Shown piece by piece: positions 1 to 7,419 of a DNA stretch of 64,000 nucleotides. The notes beneath the pieces were generated by a model, which worked only from the letters and a program-made list of their open reading frames with translations, searched no databases and was not told where the DNA came from. How positions within the stretch are numbered: the first letter of the stretch is position 1; each line of letters begins with the position of its first letter. Source of the stretch: Hahellaceae bacterium (lineage in GTDB: Bacteria > Pseudomonadota > Gammaproteobacteria > Pseudomonadales > Oleiphilaceae). A program made the translations under genes and the position numbers. The stretch lies in NCBI GenBank assembly GCA_016716085.1, contig JADJWY010000001.1, positions 62,001 to 126,000 on the forward strand, in the 5' to 3' direction.

Positions 1-245
1 TTGGTCTTGGAAGCCACTTCCTTGACCATCTGGGCGCCCATATTTTCGAACTTGTCTTTCAGTTCAATTTCTTTCGCGACGGAGACACCATCTTTAGTGA
101 TGGTCGGCGCGCCGAAGGACTTGTCGAGAACCACGTTACGACCTTTCGGGCCCAGCGTGACTTTCACTGCGTCGGCCAGAATATTTACACCGGCTACCAT
201 GCGCTTACGCGCGTTATCACCAAACTTAACTTGTTTTGCTGCCAT
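1..245 (-). CDS. groL: Chaperonin GroEL, N-terminal part (cut by window edge)
   Basis: The large subunit of the GroEL/GroES folding chamber, which encloses non-native cytosolic proteins and refolds them using ATP. The reverse strand from the ATG at 243-245 reads MAAKQVKFGDNARKRMVAG, followed by the ATP-binding segment VTLGPKGRNV and DGVSVAKEIEL, all hallmarks of the GroEL N-terminus. Only about 81 of the usual ~545 codons are present because the gene runs off position 1. It lies 49 bp downstream of groES in the usual order and probably shares its promoter. Confidence 0.97.
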   Translation of the reverse strand, partial: MAAKQVKFGDNARKRMVAGVNILADAVKVTLGPKGRNVVLDKSFGAPTITKDGVSVAKEIELKDKFENMGAQMVKEVASKT

Positions 246-294
246 GTTCTAAACCCTTTAAATAACTGAGATTGGCTGAATGATTGCTTCGAAA

Positions 295-585
295 TTAACC
301 TTCGAGAATACCGAAGATTTCGTTCTCGCTCATGATGAGCAGCTCTTCGCCATCAACCTTGACAGTGCTTCCGGCATACTGGCCGAAAACCACGGTGTCG
401 CCGACCTTCACAGCGAGTGCGCGCACATCGCCATTGTCCAGAATGCGTCCGGTGCCAACTGCAACAATTTCACCTTGTGAAGGCTTTTCGGCAGACTTAC
501 CGGGCAGCACGATACCACCGGCTGTCTTGGTTTCTTCTTCTTTTCTGCGCACAACAACACGATCGTGTAGTGGACGAATTTTCAT
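295..585 (-). CDS. groS: Co-chaperonin GroES
   Basis: The 96-residue lid of the GroEL chamber; it forms a heptameric cap in the cytosol. The sequence is a full-length GroES: it begins MKIRPLHDRVVVRRKEEE, has the mobile-loop region ETKTAGGIVLPGKSAEKPSQGE and ends ILMSENEIFGIL-like. A good ribosome-binding site (CAGGAGATAAC) precedes the ATG. It is the first gene of the groES-groEL operon and a heat-shock-type promoter lies about 135 bp upstream. Confidence 0.98.
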   Translation of the reverse strand: MKIRPLHDRVVVRRKEEETKTAGGIVLPGKSAEKPSQGEIVAVGTGRILDNGDVRALAVKVGDTVVFGQYAGSTVKVDGEELLIMSENEIFGILEG

Positions 586-718
586 CGGATGTTATCTCCT
601 GGTTTTAACCTAACTAAATGCAATTACCTTGCGGATGCGGTGATAGTGGAAACGATGGAAAGGCTTTGTGCCTTGAAGCCCCCTCGGCACCGCTCATGCA
701 GCATCCTGCGGTGAGCCT

Positions 719-747
719 TAATTGGGGGCAACGCGAACTGATTTCAA
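719..747 (-). promoter_or_regulatory. Sigma32-type heat-shock promoter for groES-groEL
   Basis: On the minus strand TTGAAA (742-747) is followed after 13 bases by CCCCCAATTA (from 728 downward). This fits the sigma32 pattern of CTTGAAA, a 11-16 base spacer and CCCCATNT. It sits upstream of groES, where such a promoter is expected. The promoter call is from pattern match only. Confidence 0.6.
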
Positions 748-766
748 CAGGGGCAATCGAAAAATT

Positions 767-1315
767 TTACTTTTTTTGCTCATCCAGACGGATCACAACG
801 GTTTCTTCTTTGGAATACTCCCCTTCGAAGGTCTGTCCTGCCGAATTAAACGGACCGGCCGACCCGCCGGAATACCCCCCTCTGGCGCCTGCCGCTTGGA
901 CGACAAAGCCTGACAGCAGCCGTTCGCCAAAATGAGACAACAACCAACGCCGGGTGAGCGGAAGCAGAAGCAGAAAGCCGGCCGTATCCGTCAGAAAGCC
1001 TGGCGTCAGCAGCATCAGCCCCCCCAGGACAAGACACATGCCCTCAAGCATCTCCTGTGCCGGCATTTCACCCTGCTGCATTTTCTGCTGCACTTGCGCC
1101 AGCAACTGAAAGCCCTGCCGCCGCAACAGCGTAATCCCGATCATACCGGTCAGCATGACCAATCCTACGGTGGCCCACCCTCCGATCAGACCACCGACCT
1201 GCAACAGAATCCATAATTCCGTTAATGCGACCAGAGGAAATGCATACAACGATAGTCCTCTCACCCACGCCTCCTCGCGTATTCTTTGCCGTTCATGCGA
1301 CCAGAGGTTCTGCAT
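767..1315 (-). CDS. fxsA: FxsA family membrane protein
   Basis: A 182-residue inner-membrane protein of the FxsA family; in E. coli FxsA relieves exclusion of phage T7 by F plasmid, but its normal role is unclear. It has hydrophobic segments at about residues 22-60 and 85-115 with the family motifs GWATVGLVMLTGMIGITLLRRQG and GLMLLTPGFLTDTAGFLLLLP. The C-terminal tail is polar and Gly/Ser-rich. The first in-frame ATG gives an extended 17-residue N-terminus before the first membrane segment, so a later start cannot be excluded. It is immediately upstream of groES in the same direction, a common arrangement in gammaproteobacteria. Confidence 0.93.
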   Translation of the reverse strand: MQNLWSHERQRIREEAWVRGLSLYAFPLVALTELWILLQVGGLIGGWATVGLVMLTGMIGITLLRRQGFQLLAQVQQKMQQGEMPAQEMLEGMCLVLGGLMLLTPGFLTDTAGFLLLLPLTRRWLLSHFGERLLSGFVVQAAGARGGYSGGSAGPFNSAGQTFEGEYSKEETVVIRLDEQKK

Positions 1316-1373
1316 CGCTAATTTTTTTGCAGCTTCGGCACCGTCAGTCCTATGGACGAAGCACGCGCTCCTC

Positions 1374-1379
1374 TATAAT
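1374..1379 (+). promoter_or_regulatory. Likely -10 box of the short-chain dehydrogenase gene
   Basis: A perfect TATAAT 37 bp upstream of the start codon at 1416. The hexamer 17 bases upstream (TATGGA) is a weak -35, so the promoter may need help or have a different -35. Confidence 0.35.
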
Positions 1380-1415
1380 ACCCTTTTTTGACACCACTGA
1401 AACAAGGCGAAAAGT

Positions 1416-2177
1416 ATGAATCTGACAGATGCAGTCGTTGCAATTACAGGTGGCGGACAAGGCTTAGGCCGCGCCATGGCTACGTATCTAGCAGGCAAAG
1501 GGGTCCGTCTGGCCCTGATTGACCTGGGTGAAGAACGACTGGCCGAGACCAAGGCGATGTGCGAACAGGCTGGCACCAAGGTCAATACTTACATTTGCAA
1601 CGTTTCACGCGAAGACGAGGTCGTTGCGACCTTTGAGAAAATCGTGGCTGATTTCGGTCAACTGGACGGTCTGGTGAACAACGCCGGCATCCTGCGCGAC
1701 GGTCTGATGGTCAAAGTTAAAGAAGGCGAGATCGTCAAAAAAATGTCCCTGGCCGAATGGCAAGCGGTGATCGACGTCAACCTGACCGGTGTATTCCTGT
1801 GCGGCCGCGAAGCTGCGTGTGCCATGATCAACACGAAGCGTCAGGGCTGCATCATCAACATTGCCAGCATTTCCCGCGCAGGCAACGTCGGCCAGACCAA
1901 CTACTCGGCAGCCAAGGCAGGCGTGTCGGCCATGACCGTGACCTGGGCAAAGGAACTGGCACGCTACGGCATCCGCAGCATGGCCATTGCGCCAGGCTTT
2001 ATCGAAACGGAAATGACCGCTTCCATGAAGTCCGAAGCGCTTGAAATGATGACCAAGATGATTCCGCTGCACCGCATGGGCAAACCCACCGAAATTGCCC
2101 ACACCGTCGCGTACATTCTGGAAAACGATTACGTATCCGGACGTGTCATCGAAATTGACGGTGCGCTGCGCCTCTAG
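1416..2177 (+). CDS. SDR family oxidoreductase (FabG-like)
   Basis: A classical short-chain dehydrogenase/reductase of 253 residues, expected to move hydride between NAD(P) and a carbonyl or alcohol substrate in the cytosol. Visible motifs: TGGGQGLGRAMA (nucleotide-binding glycine motif, about residue 11), NNAGIL (about 88), the catalytic Ser in IINIASIS, YSAAKAG (catalytic Tyr and Lys, about 162-166) and PGFIETEM. An Asp follows beta-strand 2 (ALIDLGEE), which usually favours NADH; this is inference. The start has the RBS AAGG upstream. The next gene starts at or just after the stop codon, suggesting co-transcription. The substrate cannot be told; 3-oxoacyl-ACP reductase-like activity is possible. 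Confidence 0.92.
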   Translation: MNLTDAVVAITGGGQGLGRAMATYLAGKGVRLALIDLGEERLAETKAMCEQAGTKVNTYICNVSREDEVVATFEKIVADFGQLDGLVNNAGILRDGLMVKVKEGEIVKKMSLAEWQAVIDVNLTGVFLCGREAACAMINTKRQGCIINIASISRAGNVGQTNYSAAKAGVSAMTVTWAKELARYGIRSMAIAPGFIETEMTASMKSEALEMMTKMIPLHRMGKPTEIAHTVAYILENDYVSGRVIEIDGALRL

Positions 2178-2185
2178 TGTCCTCC

Positions 2186-2509
2186 ATGCCGGGGAATGAC
2201 AACCAAGCCAGCCTGGAAGCTATCTGGCTGGTTGTCAGCCACATCCCTCCCGGCCAGGTTGCCAGCTATGGCGACGTTGCACGCCGGGCCGGGTTACCGG
2301 GCAAAGCCCGCCTGGTCGGTTATGCGCTCTCTAAACTTCCCGCAGACTCGCGCATCCCCTGGCATCGCGTCATCAATGCTCAATGGCGACTGTCCTTTCC
2401 GCCTGACAGTGAGCCCTACGAAACACAGAGGCAACGCCTGCTTCAGGAAGGTGTTACGTTTCGGGGCTTGAGAGTCTGTCCGGCTGCCGATCAGACGCCC
2501 TCCCCCTAA
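2186..2509 (+). CDS. Alkyltransferase-like protein (MGMT/ATL family)
   Basis: A small DNA-binding protein of the O6-alkylguanine alkyltransferase-like family. ATL proteins bind O6-alkylguanine, flip out the base and hand the lesion to nucleotide excision repair. The MGMT active-site PCHRV is replaced by PWHRV (IPWHRVINAQW), so there is no acceptor cysteine; this Trp is the ATL signature. The winged-helix part (GQVASYGDVARRAG, RLVGYALSKLP) is intact. The ATG at 2186 is taken as the start; a GTG at 2177 overlapping the upstream stop codon would add three residues. The 3' end overlaps the convergent pseudouridine synthase gene by 4 bp. Confidence 0.9.
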   Translation: MPGNDNQASLEAIWLVVSHIPPGQVASYGDVARRAGLPGKARLVGYALSKLPADSRIPWHRVINAQWRLSFPPDSEPYETQRQRLLQEGVTFRGLRVCPAADQTPSP

Positions 2510-3222
2510 ACGGGCCGATCCGGGAACAGACTGGATGACAAGAGCCCTTCGCTGAAAACGGCTTCAATACCGTTCCATAAGACACCTTCCTGAGAGGAAG
2601 GCCAGCACACCAACGACACCGGCACTCTGCCTGACCAATTCAATTGAAGTGCCGCGGCATGCAGGTACATGCGGTCTGCGGACTGGCCACCATAGCGGGC
2701 GTCACCCAAAATCGGAGCAGAGACGCTTTTCAAGGCAACACGTGCCTGATGGGTTTTACCGGTATAGAGCTTGAGAGCCATTGCCCGTAGACCGGGTTTC
2801 AAACTGCGACCAAGGAAATAGGTCATCGCAGGGTGACTTCGCTGAGGCAGCAATTTATAACTCCCACCCCGCGCAGGAACCATGTCACCGATCACCCATC
2901 CCTGTTTTTTCTTGCCCTTGGCCGAACTCAACGCCAGATAAATTTTTTCAACGTGCCCGTGCTCAAACGCATGGCCCAGAGCTGAGGCAGCGGCACGATT
3001 GAGTGCAATAAGGTAGATACCGGACGTTCCCTGATCAAGCCGGTGTACCGGATACGCTTCATTCAAGGACAGTTTTTCCCGGATCAGATTGAAATAGCCC
3101 CTGGAGGAAGGCGAATCCTGAACCGAAAGACCCGCCGGCTTATTAAGCACGAGCAGCGCCTCATCCCTGTACAGAATGTTGGGCCTCCACTCACCACTCG
3201 TTTCAGTTGCATCCGAAATCAC
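2506..3222 (-). CDS. RluA-family pseudouridine synthase
   Basis: An RNA-modifying enzyme that isomerises uridine to pseudouridine in rRNA or tRNA. The 238-residue protein has ILYRDEALLVLNKPAGLSVQ (family N-terminus), the catalytic-Asp motif VHRLDQGTSGIYLIAL (about residues 60-75), and YTGKTHQARVALKSVSAPILGDARYG (family motif III, normally GRTHQIR). It lacks an S4 domain and is short, like TruC or the pseudouridine synthases found as single catalytic domains. A GTG start at 3222 is preceded by AAGGAA with good spacing. Family sure, target RNA position not. Confidence 0.88.
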   Translation of the reverse strand: MISDATETSGEWRPNILYRDEALLVLNKPAGLSVQDSPSSRGYFNLIREKLSLNEAYPVHRLDQGTSGIYLIALNRAAASALGHAFEHGHVEKIYLALSSAKGKKKQGWVIGDMVPARGGSYKLLPQRSHPAMTYFLGRSLKPGLRAMALKLYTGKTHQARVALKSVSAPILGDARYGGQSADRMYLHAAALQLNWSGRVPVSLVCWPSSQEGVLWNGIEAVFSEGLLSSSLFPDRPV

Positions 3223-3286
3223 CGCAGTTCCTTTCCCTCTACAGCTCTGGAATAATCAGGTAAACCTCTACAATAACAGGAATTCA

Positions 3287-4621
3287 GTGACTACACCCGC
3301 CCCGACCGACGCTGCCGCCACACCGACACTGACCCAGACCCTGCTAAGTCGACGCATGCTGATCTGTATCGTCACCGGGTTCAGCTCAGGACTGCCGCTC
3401 TACTATGTGTACACGCTGATTCCAGCCTGGTTGCGCACCGAGAAAATTGATCTGGCGACCATCGGGTTGTTTTCACTGATTGGACTGCCCTATGCCTGGA
3501 AGTTTCTCTGGTCGCCGCTGATGGATCGCTACACACCCCCGCAATTCGGTCGACGCCGCGGCTGGATGCTGATCACCCAACTACTCCTGTTGCTGACCAT
3601 GGGATTCATGGGAAGCTTTTCGCCTCAGGACACATTCTGGCCCATCGTCTATCTCTCTGTTGCTATTGCCTTTCTGAGCGCGAGCCAGGATATCGTACTG
3701 GACGCGTTTCGCCGTGAAATTCTACCTGACCGTGAATTGGGTCTGGGCAACTCGATTCATGTGAATGCTTACCGGATCGCCGGATTAATTCCCGGATCAC
3801 TGGCGCTGATTCTGGCCGATCACCTGAGCTGGTTCTGGGTCTACTGGAGCGTAGCGATATTCATGCTGCCGGGGCTGATCATGACGCTGGTCGTCTCTGA
3901 GCCCGAGGTACGCACACCGCCCCCCGCGAGCCTGAAAGAGGCGGTCACGGATCCCTTCAAAGAATTTTTCACCCGGCTGGGTTGGCGACAGGCGCTGCTG
4001 ATTCTCGCCTTTATGTTTCTCTATAAACTGGGGGACAACATGGCGACGGCGCTATCCACCCCTTTTTATATCGACCTGGGTTTTAATTTATCTGAAATTG
4101 GCATCGTGGCTAAAAACGCTGCGCTTTGGCCCATGATCATCGGCGGCATGGTGGGCGGAATCCTCATGTTAAGGATCGGGATCAATCGTGCGCTTTGGTT
4201 ATTTGGACTGGTGCAGATCGTGACCATTCTGGGCTTTGCCGCCCTGGCCCAGGTGGGGAATTCCCTGTGGATGCTGGCGCTGGTCATCGCGCTGGAATAT
4301 CTTGGTGTGGGTTTGGGGACGGCCGCCTTTGTTGCATTCATCGCCCGCTCAACACACCCGGCCTATACAGCGACCCAGTTAGCCTTGTTTACAGCCCTGG
4401 CCGCTCTGCCACGGACACTTGCGAATGCGACCACTGGTTTTATTGTCGAGGGCGCAACCGAAACGAACAATCCCTGGATCTGGCAGCTGATGACATGGAC
4501 AGGTTTTCCTACCACGGGTCTGGGTTGGTACGACTTCTTCCTGGTCTGCACAGCCCTGGCCGTGCCGGGCATGTTGCTACTGCCGAAAGTGGCCCCCTGG
4601 CACCAGCGGGATGTCGCCTGA
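3287..4621 (+). CDS. AmpG-like MFS transporter
   Basis: A major-facilitator protein with about 12 membrane segments, resembling AmpG, the importer of cell-wall muropeptides for recycling. Visible: SGLPLYYVYTLIPAWL, IDLATIGLFSLIGLPYAWKFLWSPLMDRY (the AmpG pattern of W-SP-x-DR), and QDIVLDAFRREIL in the cytoplasmic loop. The GTG at 3287 is chosen because AGG lies just upstream and the first hydrophobic segment follows shortly after; the longer reading frame from 3176 overlaps the divergent synthase gene. Substrate is inferred from family likeness only. Confidence 0.85.
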   Translation: MTTPAPTDAAATPTLTQTLLSRRMLICIVTGFSSGLPLYYVYTLIPAWLRTEKIDLATIGLFSLIGLPYAWKFLWSPLMDRYTPPQFGRRRGWMLITQLLLLLTMGFMGSFSPQDTFWPIVYLSVAIAFLSASQDIVLDAFRREILPDRELGLGNSIHVNAYRIAGLIPGSLALILADHLSWFWVYWSVAIFMLPGLIMTLVVSEPEVRTPPPASLKEAVTDPFKEFFTRLGWRQALLILAFMFLYKLGDNMATALSTPFYIDLGFNLSEIGIVAKNAALWPMIIGGMVGGILMLRIGINRALWLFGLVQIVTILGFAALAQVGNSLWMLALVIALEYLGVGLGTAAFVAFIARSTHPAYTATQLALFTALAALPRTLANATTGFIVEGATETNNPWIWQLMTWTGFPTTGLGWYDFFLVCTALAVPGMLLLPKVAPWHQRDVA

Positions 4622-4659
4622 GCAAAGCGCACGAACACCAGGGGCAGCGTGTAACGATA

Positions 4660-5145
4660 TCAGTCCCGAAAGTTCGTGAACTGAAGGGGCACCTCAAGCG
4701 ACTTGTCAGCACGTAGCATTTGCATGACTTCCTGCAGGTCATCTCGTTTTTTGCCTGTCACACGCAGCTGCTCACCCTGAATGGAAGCCTGTACTTTCAG
4801 CTTGCTGTCTTTGATCTTCTTGACGATTTCCTTGGCGTACTTCTGTTCAATCCCTTCTTTGATCGGATACACGCGACGAATCTGCTTGCCGGAGCGGGTA
4901 TCGGATGAATCCGCCAGTATACGGATATCCACCTTACGTTTGGCCATCGCGGTTTTAAGCATCAACAGCATTTGCTCGACCTGAAAGTCATGCTCCGCGA
5001 TACATTCAACGGACTTTTCATTCAGCTTGAAGCTGGCATCAATACCCCTGAAATCAAAGCGGGTATCCAATTCGCGGCTGGCCTGATCAATGGCATTGGT
5101 CAGCTCATGGCGGTCGTACTCGGAAACAATATCTAAAGAAGGCAT
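4660..5145 (-). CDS. yajQ: YajQ family nucleotide-binding protein
   Basis: A 161-residue cytosolic protein of the YajQ (UPF0234) family; some members bind cyclic di-GMP and act with transcription factors. The start MPSLDIVSEYDRHELTNAI is the conserved family N-terminus, so the ATG at 5143-5145 is used rather than the upstream one at 5181. Further family segments are RFDFRGIDASF, IAEHDFQVEQM and the C-terminal VTGKKRDDLQEVMQ. It is convergent with the AmpG-like gene and divergent from the response regulator gene. Several cyclic di-GMP proteins lie in this window, but no direct link is shown. Confidence 0.95.
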   Translation of the reverse strand: MPSLDIVSEYDRHELTNAIDQASRELDTRFDFRGIDASFKLNEKSVECIAEHDFQVEQMLLMLKTAMAKRKVDIRILADSSDTRSGKQIRRVYPIKEGIEQKYAKEIVKKIKDSKLKVQASIQGEQLRVTGKKRDDLQEVMQMLRADKSLEVPLQFTNFRD

Positions 5146-5197
5146 GGGGGATCCTGAAGCGTTTTTTGGATTAACACGCAAATTGTCACTCAGGTCG

Positions 5198-5225
5198 TGG
5201 ACAAACTCAATTCGAAAGCTATGAT
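5198..5225 (+). promoter_or_regulatory. Possible sigma70 promoter of the response regulator gene
   Basis: TGGACA (5198-5203), 16-base spacer, TATGAT (5220-5225), about 69 bp upstream of the start codon at 5294. Pattern match only. Confidence 0.4.
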
Positions 5226-5293
5226 AGAGGCTCGGTCACCTGCATACTGACCCTCCATTTGGCCCAAGACTATTACTACAAAGAAACCGACTC

Positions 5294-6274
5294 ATGCCTA
5301 ACCTGGACCTTTCCATTCTCGTTGTCGATGACGCGAAATTCAGCAGCGCCATTATTACCAAGACTTTACGCAAAGCCGGCTACCATGATGTGCGCACTGC
5401 CAATAATGCCGGTGATGCCCTGCGCATGATGGAAAATCGCCGTGTCAGCCTGCTGATTGCCGACTGGCTGATGCCAGAGATGGATGGCCTGGAACTGGCA
5501 GCCAAGGTCCGTCAACTGGATGAGATGAACAATCATTTCACCTACGTTATTTTACTGACCGCCCGGGAAGGGGTGGAAGCCCTGGCGGAAGCCTTTGATC
5601 GGGGCGTTGATGATTTCATTAACAAATCGGAAATGGCCAAGCAACTCCTTCCCCGCGTCTATGCGGCAGACCGTCTGGCTGACATGCAAAACTCGCTGCT
5701 GCTGGCTAATCAGCTCCTGCTGGAAAATAACCGCGAACTGATGGAGCTGAACGCGGTCGATATCGCGACTGGCCTGGGCAATCAGCGGCTGGCTCGGGAG
5801 CGCCTGACTGACAGTCTCCGCCAGCTGGAAAGTCGTGGCGGTGCAACCAGCTACCTACTGCTGGGCGTCAGCGACTGGCATAAGCTGCAGATGCAATACA
5901 ATCCCAGCGTGTTGGATGAGCTGGCCTCGGGCATTGCCCGACGGTTGCGTCATTTAACGCGCCCACTGGACACTGTGTGTCGGATTGCGGATAACCAGTT
6001 CGCTGTACTGACCCAATTCAACACGCTGGAACACTGCACCAGTCACTGTTTTAAGCGCGTACACGATGGTGTCAACCTGAAAGCCTTCAAAACGTCTGCA
6101 GGGTTCATCTCTGTGACGGCAGGCACAGGCATTGTCGCACTGGACGCCTCTCAACAGATCCCGGCGCCTCAGGACATTGAGCGTTGTGGTCTGCAAGCGC
6201 TGCACCGATCGCAGGATACGGGCACCCTGTCACTGGTGAGATGGGAAGATGTCGCCGCGCAGTACGCTCACTGA
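5294..6274 (+). CDS. Response regulator with degenerate GGDEF domain
   Basis: A 326-residue two-domain signalling protein. Residues 1-125 are a receiver: SILVVDDAKFS (acidic pocket), the phosphoacceptor Asp in LLIADWLMPEMDGLE and the Thr/Lys region (ILLTAREG, INKS). A coiled linker (about 135-155) leads to a diguanylate-cyclase-like fold (about 155-320) recognisable from ELNAVDIATGLGNQRLARERL. The signature is lost: where active enzymes have GG(D/E)EF, this reads IADNQFAV. It should therefore not make cyclic di-GMP and may act through protein contacts. It stands alone, with no kinase next to it in the same direction. Confidence 0.85.
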   Translation: MPNLDLSILVVDDAKFSSAIITKTLRKAGYHDVRTANNAGDALRMMENRRVSLLIADWLMPEMDGLELAAKVRQLDEMNNHFTYVILLTAREGVEALAEAFDRGVDDFINKSEMAKQLLPRVYAADRLADMQNSLLLANQLLLENNRELMELNAVDIATGLGNQRLARERLTDSLRQLESRGGATSYLLLGVSDWHKLQMQYNPSVLDELASGIARRLRHLTRPLDTVCRIADNQFAVLTQFNTLEHCTSHCFKRVHDGVNLKAFKTSAGFISVTAGTGIVALDASQQIPAPQDIERCGLQALHRSQDTGTLSLVRWEDVAAQYAH

Positions 6275-6379
6275 GCACTGCGCGCCATCGTTACCGGCGT
6301 TACAAACGCGTAACAACCCCTTACTCAAACACAACTGAAGCCAAAGCCCAACTCCCCTACACTAAGATTGTGGATTTGA

Positions 6380-6424
6380 GTAGTATCCCCCACTTGGTGC
6401 AGGGGGGGTTGTGTAGTACCCCCC
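6380..6424 (+). repeat. Direct repeat GTAGTA(T/C)CCCCC, 33 bp apart
   Basis: GTAGTATCCCCC at 6380-6391 recurs as GTAGTACCCCCC at 6413-6424 (11 of 12 identical). The start-to-start distance is 33 bp, close to three helical turns, which would suit two protein-binding sites on one DNA face. The second copy also forms part of a terminator-like hairpin, so its primary role may be RNA structure. Confidence 0.45.
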
Positions 6425-6434
6425 TGCCTTTTTT
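6399..6434 (+). terminator. Rho-independent terminator (first of two)
   Basis: A 9-bp perfect stem GCAGGGGGG (6399-6407) / CCCCCCTGC (6419-6427), 11-base loop, then a T-run at 429-434 of the 6.4 kb line (6429-6434). It lies 125 bp after the response regulator stop codon. Confidence 0.7.
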
Positions 6435-6492
6435 CGGGAATTCAAATCCCCAAGATTCGTGGTCTTTTGTTTCATATTATCCTAAGACTTGG

Positions 6493-6517
6493 GGGCGATC
6501 TGATCGCCCTTTTTTTT
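6493..6517 (+). terminator. Rho-independent terminator (second of two)
   Basis: GGGCGATC (6493-6500), a single T, GATCGCCC (6502-6509), then eight T. A very strong intrinsic terminator on the plus strand, 59 bp beyond the first one. A second terminator so close suggests either a back-up or a short RNA made between or across them. Confidence 0.8.
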
Positions 6518-6564
6518 GCTTTTTTAAACGTCAGGATAAGGAAAGACGTCGCGGTAAACCTAAT

Positions 6565-7230
6565 TCAGATCCAGCCCAGGCGCGTCGCTTTGACAACGCA
6601 GGCCGTTCGGTTGGTCACCTGTAGCTTCATGAAGAGGCTACGCAAATGTGTGCGCAGCGTCGAGTCAGAAATATTGAGATGGCGGCAGATTTCTGCATTA
6701 TCGAGTCCGTCTGCCAGTTCCATCAGCACTTGCAGTTCGCGTTCAGTCGATCCAAACGCCTGCCCTTCCAGAATGGATTGACGCATCGGCTCCGCTTCAA
6801 ACACGGTATCCCCCGCCAGCAGCCGATCGCAAAAATCTTTCAGTCGATCATGGTCGACCCGTTTTGAAAACGCGCCGATCGCGCCGGCCATACGGGATTT
6901 CTCAACGATGGACGGCGACATGCTGCCAGAAAGGGTTACAATGGGCTGGATGTGGGCAGACTGTTGAAACTCCTGCAGAAGATCGACCCCATAGATATCT
7001 GGCAGATCAATATCGAGAAACACCAGATCGTAATGCGCGTCACTCATCGCCCTACGCGCATCGTGGCCATTCGTCACCACGGTCAAGCTGACCTCAGGGA
7101 ACAGGTGATGGATAGCGCCCGAGAAGCCATCAATGAATATCGGATGATCTTCGATCAATAAAAAGCGCAGCGACTCCGGAACGGACCGTCGAGACGGGCT
7201 GGCGTATAAGGGTTCTTTTTCTTGCAACAT
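6565..7230 (-). CDS. NarL/FixJ-type response regulator (LuxR HTH)
   Basis: A DNA-binding response regulator. The receiver spans about residues 18-135: FLLIEDHPIF (acidic pocket), phosphoacceptor Asp in LVFLDIDLPDIYGVDLL, and the TLSGS and FSKRV switch positions. The C-terminal LuxR helix-turn-helix spans about 155-215: STERELQVLMELADGLDNAEICRHLNI and DSTLRTHLRSLFMKLQVTNR. The ATG at 7228-7230 is chosen because AGGA lies 8 bases upstream; an ATG six codons earlier is possible. It is divergent from the hybrid kinase gene, its likely partner. An inverted repeat lies between the two. Confidence 0.9.
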   Translation of the reverse strand: MLQEKEPLYASPSRRSVPESLRFLLIEDHPIFIDGFSGAIHHLFPEVSLTVVTNGHDARRAMSDAHYDLVFLDIDLPDIYGVDLLQEFQQSAHIQPIVTLSGSMSPSIVEKSRMAGAIGAFSKRVDHDRLKDFCDRLLAGDTVFEAEPMRQSILEGQAFGSTERELQVLMELADGLDNAEICRHLNISDSTLRTHLRSLFMKLQVTNRTACVVKATRLGWI

Positions 7231-7286
7231 GTCCTGAGTCCTGCCCATGGCAGCGCGCCCGACAACACAGGTCAGGCGTCATAATT

Positions 7287-7318
7287 CCGAAAATGACAAG
7301 CCATTTTGTTATTTCCGG
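7287..7318. promoter_or_regulatory. Inverted repeat between divergent regulator and kinase genes
   Basis: Two 13-base arms, CCGAAAATGACAA (7287-7299) and TTGTTATTTCCGG (7306-7318), are inverted copies matching at 11 of 13 positions around a 6-base spacer. The site is 57 bp from the regulator start codon and about 100 bp from the kinase start codon. It would suit a dimeric regulator, possibly the LuxR-type protein itself. Confidence 0.5.
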
Positions 7319-7419
7319 TTGTTGCCGCTAAGATTACGGAATTTGCATATTTTGCGATCAGAACAAAGTCACAAATTCCAGCAATGAAGGGAAAATTCCC
7401 GTTTTTTCAAGCAGGCACG

